A stretch of DNA of 64,000 nucleotides from Whitmania pigra. Lineage: Eukaryota; Annelida; Clitellata; Hirudinida; Haemopidae. The stretch spans positions 2,108,001-2,172,000 of the forward strand of contig JAJTWR010000431.1 in NCBI GenBank assembly GCA_021613335.1, given 5' to 3'. The notes under the pieces are model-generated. The model did no database searches. It saw only the letters and a program-made list of their open reading frames with translations, and was not told the origin of the DNA. The translations under genes and the position numbers were made by a program. This document shows positions 59,774 to 64,000 of this stretch, piece after piece (position 1 is the stretch's first letter; each line of letters begins with the position of its first letter).

Positions 59774-60654
59774 CCCTCGCCGTAGGGTTCGACATCGGCG
59801 GTACCAATGCCCGCGGGGCAGTGGTGCGCGATGGAGAGGAAGTCGTCGCGATGGGCCGCGCGACGCTCACCGACAGGTCTCCGGCGGCGGTGGTGGAGGT
59901 GGTCGCTCGCCTTCGCGACGAGCTATCGGCGGGGAGCGCGCGGCAGGTTGGCGTGGGCCTCGCGGCCATGCTCGACGGGGGCCGGGTGCGCAATGCTCCG
60001 AACCTCGGCTGGCGCGACGTCGACTTTGGAGCCCTGCTCTCGGCGCGGCTCCAGGCGAAGGTGCTGCTCGCCAACGATTTGAGCGCGGCGGCCTGGGGAG
60101 AGCACCGCCGGGGCGCATCGCGAGGCATCGCGGATTCCTTCACGGTCTTTGTGGGGACGGGCGTTGGGAGCGCGATGATACTCCGCGGGGAACCCTACCG
60201 CGGCAGCCGAGGGCTCGGCGGCGAGCTTGGCCATGTGAAGGTCGTCGCGAGCGGTGGCCGACCCTGCGGTTGCGGGAGCAGCGGCTGCTTAGAGGCCTAC
60301 GTGGGCGGAGGCAACCTCGGTGCCTGGATGGCGCAGCAGGGCCTGCAAGGGGGCGCAGGCGAGCTTGAGCGCCTCGTGGAGTCTGGCAATCCGGTGGCTC
60401 GGGAGCTGTTTGATTTTGTTTCGGTGACGCTCGCCACGGCAATCGCCAACCAGGTGTCGGTGTTGAACCCGGCAATGGTCGTCCTCGGCGGCGGAGTCTT
60501 GGCGCGCGCTCCGCGCCTGCGGAAGTTCCTCGTCGAAAATATTCCGGCACTCGCCGTCGAACCGACGCGGGAAGGGTTGTCGATTGTGGCGGCGGAGCTC
60601 GGCGATGACTCCGGCGCCATAGGCGCGGCCTTGCTCGCCCAGCGGTTACCGTAG
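59770..60654 (+). CDS. ROK-family sugar kinase (glucokinase-like)
   Basis: A 294-residue ROK kinase: phosphate-1 loop GFDIGGTNARGAVV, the acidic active-site ANDLSAAAWGEHRRG (Asp base), GGELGHVKVV, and the zinc-binding CGCGSSGCLEAYVGG (from Cys166). Glucose is the likely substrate. The start is TTG at 59770, overlapping the phosphohexomutase stop (TTGA), so the two are coupled; together they would phosphorylate free hexose and convert it to hexose 1-phosphate. Confidence 0.9.
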   Translation: MTLAVGFDIGGTNARGAVVRDGEEVVAMGRATLTDRSPAAVVEVVARLRDELSAGSARQVGVGLAAMLDGGRVRNAPNLGWRDVDFGALLSARLQAKVLLANDLSAAAWGEHRRGASRGIADSFTVFVGTGVGSAMILRGEPYRGSRGLGGELGHVKVVASGGRPCGCGSSGCLEAYVGGGNLGAWMAQQGLQGGAGELERLVESGNPVARELFDFVSVTLATAIANQVSVLNPAMVVLGGGVLARAPRLRKFLVENIPALAVEPTREGLSIVAAELGDDSGAIGAALLAQRLP

Positions 60655-60671
60655 ACTTTCTTTGCGGGGCG

Positions 60672-61067
60672 CTAGAGGGCGGTCATCGCCCACGGTGCGC
60701 GCTGAATTGCGGCGATGCCGAGGATGAGGAGCACGACCGTGGCGCCGATGCCGATGAGCGCGATGCGGTGTTGGTTTGTCGTGCGTTTGCGGACCATCAC
60801 CGACGTCATGCGCGCGACGACTGCCGCGGCCAACATGCAGACAATGTGTCCGATGACGATGGGGCGAAACATGCCCTGGTACACGAGGATAAGCCCGAGG
60901 AGGACCTGCACCTCCACGGACACCGCGAACACGGAGGTGAGCACGGTGTGCAGCCGGGCGAACGGCTTCTTCGAACTCGCGGCAGAACCAATGATGATGA
61001 TCGCGAGGAGCCCGAGGAAGAATATGAGGTACCGGAGCAAGGAATGGACGTAAAAGAGTGTTTGCAT
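60672..61067 (-). CDS. Small four-helix membrane protein
   Basis: A 131-residue protein with four hydrophobic segments (LLRYLIFFLGLLAIIIIG, VFAVSVEVQVLLGLILVY, IVIGHIVCMLAAAVVARM, IALIGIGATVVLLILGIAA). The first segment follows FYVHSLLRY, and His residues sit at helix ends in the style of DUF-type cytochrome-related membrane proteins (H-x-x-L-R-Y and G-H-x-x-x-M). I do not recognise a named family. The start at 61067 is the most likely; GTG 61082 would overlap an AAGAGG. Divergent from thiD with about 70 bases between the chosen starts. Confidence 0.7.
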   Translation of the reverse strand: MQTLFYVHSLLRYLIFFLGLLAIIIIGSAASSKKPFARLHTVLTSVFAVSVEVQVLLGLILVYQGMFRPIVIGHIVCMLAAAVVARMTSVMVRKRTTNQHRIALIGIGATVVLLILGIAAIQRAPWAMTAL

Positions 61068-61140
61068 GGGGAGCCAGGACACCTCTTACGCCAAACGCGG
61101 CCCTCGCGGGAAGTCTCCGCGACAAGTTCGTCGGCGTCAG

Positions 61141-61920
61141 GTGTCGGTGGCGCTCACGATTGCAGGCTCGGACCCCTCCGGCGGCGCCGGCCTGCAAGCG
61201 GACTTGAAGACGTTCCACCAGCATGGCGTGTACGGCATGGCGGTGCCGACGTTGATGACTGTGCAGTCGACGCGCGGTGTTGTTGCGGTGGAGCCCTTGC
61301 CGCCAGCATTGGTGGCGGCGCAACTCGAATACCTTTTCGCAGACATCCTGCCGGCAGCGATGAAGACCGGGGCGCTCGGCAACTCGGCTCTCGTGGAGAC
61401 AGTGGCGCGGACAATCGTCGACCGCCCGCTGGTGGTGGACCCAGTGATGGTCAGCAAGCAGGGGCATTCGCTCATAGACGCCGATGCGCGCCGCGCGCTC
61501 GTCGAATTACTCCTGCCGCGCGCGTTTCTCGTCACCCCCAACGTCGAGGAAGCGTCGGTGCTGGCGGAAATGGAAGTGCGCACCCTCGCGCAGGCTCGCA
61601 TCGCGGCGAATCGCATCGCTGCCCTCGGCGCGAAAAATGTTTTGGTGAAGGGGGGACACCTCCAGGGTCCACCGGTGGACGTGCTCCTGTGCGAGGGGGA
61701 GCTCATCGAACTTCTTGGGACCCGCGTGGCGACGGTGCACACCCACGGAACCGGCTGCACGCTTTCGGCGGCGATTACCGCTGAACTTGCCCTCGGGAGC
61801 ACCCTGCCGCGGGCGGTGCGCCGGGCGAAGGGCTGGGTAGCTCGGGCGCTGCGGACTCCACCGGATGTCGGCGGTGGCATTGGCCCAGTCAACCATTTCA
61901 CAAACATCGCGAGGAGATAG
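61141..61920 (+). CDS. thiD: ThiD, hydroxymethylpyrimidine/phosphomethylpyrimidine kinase
   Basis: It phosphorylates HMP and HMP-phosphate in thiamin synthesis. Of its 259 residues, the ribokinase-like start ALTIAGSDPSGGAGLQADLK is immediate. KTGALGN, VVDPVMVSKQGHSL, TPNVEEASVL and the catalytic THGTGCTLSAAITAELALG are all present. GTG at 61141 places the start as in the family; an ATG at 61066 is in frame but would overlap the divergent gene and add an unrelated basic stretch. Thiamin diphosphate is the cofactor of the E1 enzyme at 34486-36582. The stop is three bases before glpK. Confidence 0.92.
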   Translation: MSVALTIAGSDPSGGAGLQADLKTFHQHGVYGMAVPTLMTVQSTRGVVAVEPLPPALVAAQLEYLFADILPAAMKTGALGNSALVETVARTIVDRPLVVDPVMVSKQGHSLIDADARRALVELLLPRAFLVTPNVEEASVLAEMEVRTLAQARIAANRIAALGAKNVLVKGGHLQGPPVDVLLCEGELIELLGTRVATVHTHGTGCTLSAAITAELALGSTLPRAVRRAKGWVARALRTPPDVGGGIGPVNHFTNIARR

Positions 61921-61923
61921 ACC

Positions 61924-63405
61924 ATGGCGCGCCCATACTTGCTTGCCATTGACCAGGGGACGACCAGCACTCGTGCAATCATTTACGACGACCGCCTGGT
62001 AGAACGCGGCAGCGCGCAGCGCGATTTGCCCGTGAAGTTCCCCAAGGAAGGGTGGGTTGAGCAAAACCTGGAGGACATCTGGAGCGGCGTCGAGTGGTGC
62101 ATTTCCCGGGCGCTTTCCGACGCCTCGGTGAAGGGGCGTGCAATCTCTGCCGTGGGCATCGTGAACCAGCGGGAGACGACGGGGCTGTGGCGGCGCTCCA
62201 ACCGTAAGCCGGTGGGGCGGGCCATTGTCTGGCAAGACCGGAGGACCGCCCCTCAGTGTGCGGCGATGAAGTCCGAGGGTCTTGAGCCACTTGTCCGCGA
62301 GCGGACTGGCCTTGTGCTCGACCCATATTTCTCGGCCTTGAAGCTCGCCTGGTTGCTCGATCACGGAAAAGATGCCCGCGCCGCTGCGGAGCGCGGCGAG
62401 CTTGCCTTTGGGACGGTCGATACGTGGGTGCTCGCGAATGCCACCGACGGCGTTGCCCACTGCATTGAAGCCTCCAACGCTAGCCGCACGTCGCTCCTCA
62501 ACCTTGCCACGTTGGAATGGGACCAAGAACTCCTGCAGCGCTTTGGGATTCCCGCAAGCGTACTCCCGGAGGTGGTGAGTTCGGCGGGCATCGCTGGCCA
62601 CACCCGCGGCATGCGCTCGCTCCCCGACGGCATTCCCATCGCTGGCATTGCGGGGGATCAGCAGGCGGCGCTCTTTGGGCAAGGGTGTTTTGCTCCCGGC
62701 GACGCCAAGTGCACCTACGGCACGGGAGCCTTCCTGCTCATGAATGTAGGCACCACCCCGGTCTCCTCGCGCGCGGGGCTGCTCTCGACGGTCGCCTGGC
62801 GCCTTGGCTCAACGACAACCTACGCGCTTGAAGGCTCGGCCTTCGTGGCTGGAGCGGCAATTCAGTGGTTGCGCGATGGGCTGGGGCTCATTCGCCGCTC
62901 GCGCGACGTAGAGAAGCTCGCCCGCAAGGTGCCCGACGCTGGAGGAGTTATTTTCGTTCCGGCGCTCGCCGGGCTCGGTGCGCCGCACTGGCGGCCCGAG
63001 GCTCGAGGGCTGCTCCATGGGCTCACTCGCGCAACGACTGCAAGCCACCTCGCCCGGGCAGTGTTGGAAGGGCTCGCCTGGCAAGTGGTGGACCTCATCG
63101 ATGCGATGGGCAGCGATGCGCCGACCAAGCTCTCAGCGCTGCGGGTCGATGGTGGCGCGGCGGCGAACGATCTCCTCATGCAACTGCAAGCGAACTTCCT
63201 CGGCATGCCAGTCCAACGCCCGCGTGCGCTGGAATGTACGAGTCGCGGCGCGGCGATGTTAGCGGGACTCGGCCTTGGTCTCTGGAGTCGCCCCGAGGAG
63301 ATTCCAAGTGCCTTCGCCAAGGGCCGAACGTTTGCTCCGCGCATTGGAGAGAGCGACCGCGACGCCCAACAGGCCCGCTGGCGCGACGCTGTCTCTCGCG
63401 CTTAA
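61924..63405 (+). CDS. glpK: Glycerol kinase
   Basis: A FGGY-family kinase making sn-glycerol 3-phosphate. The 493 residues include AIDQGTTSTRAIIYD (phosphate-1), NQRETTGLW, AIVWQDRRTAPQC, the FGGY signature-like GVIFVPALAGLGAPHW and the adenosine site RVDGGAAANDLLMQLQ. GAGGAG precedes the ATG at 61924. It is adjacent to thiD by three bases, which suggests co-transcription though no functional link is known. No glycerol facilitator or dehydrogenase is in view. Confidence 0.95.
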   Translation: MARPYLLAIDQGTTSTRAIIYDDRLVERGSAQRDLPVKFPKEGWVEQNLEDIWSGVEWCISRALSDASVKGRAISAVGIVNQRETTGLWRRSNRKPVGRAIVWQDRRTAPQCAAMKSEGLEPLVRERTGLVLDPYFSALKLAWLLDHGKDARAAAERGELAFGTVDTWVLANATDGVAHCIEASNASRTSLLNLATLEWDQELLQRFGIPASVLPEVVSSAGIAGHTRGMRSLPDGIPIAGIAGDQQAALFGQGCFAPGDAKCTYGTGAFLLMNVGTTPVSSRAGLLSTVAWRLGSTTTYALEGSAFVAGAAIQWLRDGLGLIRRSRDVEKLARKVPDAGGVIFVPALAGLGAPHWRPEARGLLHGLTRATTASHLARAVLEGLAWQVVDLIDAMGSDAPTKLSALRVDGGAAANDLLMQLQANFLGMPVQRPRALECTSRGAAMLAGLGLGLWSRPEEIPSAFAKGRTFAPRIGESDRDAQQARWRDAVSRA

Positions 63406-63672
63406 CCTGAGGGGCAGGGCGGCGCTGGAGGACCGACATGGAAGTCAAAAATGCACTTCATCGCATCAGCAATTCGGAGTTCGCCCCGGCCAGCAAGAGT
63501 CGCAGCAAGAGTCACAGCAAGAGTCGAGTGATGTCGGGAAGCGGCGGATCTTGGCGAACAAGGTGATCGCGGTGCTGTTGGCTGGTCCAAGATCGCGCGC
63601 GGAAATTTCGCGTGAAATTGGCCAATAGAGGGCGATTCAGGCCCGCGTAACGCTGCAAACGATGAACCTAGG
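63406..63672 (+). pseudogene. Decayed gene fragment with C-terminal winged-helix-like tail
   Basis: One frame, closing with TAG at 63626-63628, reads QQESQQESQQESSDVGKRRI, then LANKVIAVLLAGPRSRAEIS and REIGQ. A run of QQES followed by a short winged-helix-like domain (a hydrophobic helix, then GPxSRAEISxxIGQ) is how AlbA_2/AAA-4 type ATP-binding proteins often end, but there the domain goes on for 40 more residues. The front of the gene is missing; the frame reads back into glpK. The DNA contains a 12-base tandem repeat (63491-63526). Probably a relic of an inserted gene. Confidence 0.4.
63491..63526 (+). repeat. Three tandem copies of a 12-base unit
   Basis: CAGCAAGAGTCG occurs at 63491, 63503 (last base A) and 63515, encoding QQES-type repeats in the relic. 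Confidence 0.9.
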
Positions 63673-64000
63673 TTGAAGGGGAGCTGGCACCACGAAAAGG
63701 AAGCTAGTTTCGAGAACGAAATCAATATCTTCGTGCCCGATGGCTTCAACTTTTCGAATGCAGTGACGGTTATCTATGCGAAGGCGATCTTCAAACCTCG
63801 CGCTCCTGAAATCAAGTCACTCCAGCAACTCATCGATAACGACATTCAAGCTTTTCGGGAGCATGTGCCTGGAGTAGAAATCAAGGAGGTTGAGCCTCTG
63901 CCGATAGCCAATGGCGAGAAGCTTCGGTCGTTCACCTTTTTTCCCCCTTTGAAAAAGCCCGCTGGAAGTATCAACAACTGGGAGCGCGTATCCTACGGCG
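63673..64000 (+). CDS. Partial gene of unknown function at right edge
   Basis: An open frame runs from a TGA at 63613-63615 to the window end with coherent protein character: KGSWHHEKEASFENEINIFV, a hydrophobic AVTVIYAKAIF strand, then a helical KSLQQLIDNDIQAFREH and a RSFTFFPPLKKP strand. It looks like the C-terminal part of a secreted alpha/beta protein. The only start in a sensible place is TTG at 63673; no signal peptide precedes it, so the gene may have lost its 5' end to the insertion seen just upstream. GC is visibly lower than in glpK. I cannot name a family. Confidence 0.55.
   Translation, partial: MKGSWHHEKEASFENEINIFVPDGFNFSNAVTVIYAKAIFKPRAPEIKSLQQLIDNDIQAFREHVPGVEIKEVEPLPIANGEKLRSFTFFPPLKKPAGSINNWERVSYG

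Noticed and set aside
1..64000. tRNA, rRNA and riboswitch genes
   Set aside because: The spacers above about 80 bases were read by eye for cloverleaf or conserved motifs, including those upstream of thiD, ileS and the transporter genes. None was convincing. A covariance-model scan would be decisive.

Overview
The window reads as a chromosomal segment of a GC-rich Gram-negative bacterium, most likely a myxobacterium or relative (Myxococcota, formerly Deltaproteobacteria). This is inference. It rests on outer-membrane biogenesis genes (surA, a TolC-like protein, many lipoproteins), frequent GTG and TTG starts, Asp-Ser-Gly linkers and Cys-rich repeats in lipoproteins, a modular polyketide synthase, and a densely packed, GC-rich coding style. 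No rRNA, tRNA, CRISPR array or intact insertion sequence was seen.

Layout. 1-2950 (minus) carries a MaoC-like hydratase, EpmA, and an ABC-2 polysaccharide exporter whose ATPase runs off the left edge. 3030-5819 (plus) has a lipoprotein that looks like a dead M2/M3-type metallopeptidase and a 6-phosphofructokinase, followed by a convergent eukaryote-like isoleucyl-tRNA synthetase. 9.1-11.1 kb is a worn island of toxin-antitoxin pieces: an orphan HigA, a HigB-HigA pair, and fragments of other antitoxins. 11.1-21.0 kb is a tandem array of seven lipoprotein genes, each with an Asp-Ser-Gly linker and a six-bladed NHL propeller. One of the seven is broken inside a 150-bp tandem repeat. The array is visibly poorer in GC than its flanks and sits directly in front of ruvX; a fragment resembling the 5' end of ruvX lies at the array's other end.

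21.8-27.4 kb holds a YeiH-family membrane protein and a MacA/split MacB/TolC efflux operon. 27.5-34.5 kb has glycogen phosphorylase, a CBM9-like lipoprotein and a possible three-gene envelope group (beta-barrel, Met-rich lipoprotein, lipoprotein). 34.5-41.5 kb has a 2-oxoacid dehydrogenase E1 pair, RlmN, an extended PBP4-type carboxypeptidase, a TSUP permease and an NTF2-like lipoprotein.

41.5-53.7 kb is the most striking region. A fatty acyl-AMP ligase, a free ACP, a 2226-residue polyketide synthase ending in an alpha-oxoamine synthase (KS-AT-ACP-KR-DH-AOS) and a phosphopantetheinyl transferase form one operon, all joined by 4-base overlaps. Two tandem GNAT-type acyltransferases are divergent from it. 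Together they predict a fatty acid that is activated, extended once by malonate, reduced, dehydrated, released by condensation with an amino acid, and perhaps N-acylated: a route to a sphingoid- or ceramide-like lipid with a built-in 4-ene.

53.7-64 kb contains a Cys-rich/poly-Gly lipoprotein, a periplasmic rhodanese, surA-pdxA, a phosphohexomutase with a ROK kinase, a small membrane protein, thiD, glpK, and at the right edge a decayed fragment followed by a partial unknown gene.

Gene packing is tight. Seven convergent pairs have 2-17 bases between stop codons and one pair overlaps by 17 bases. Many operon neighbours share ATGA or GTGA overlaps, which implies translational coupling.
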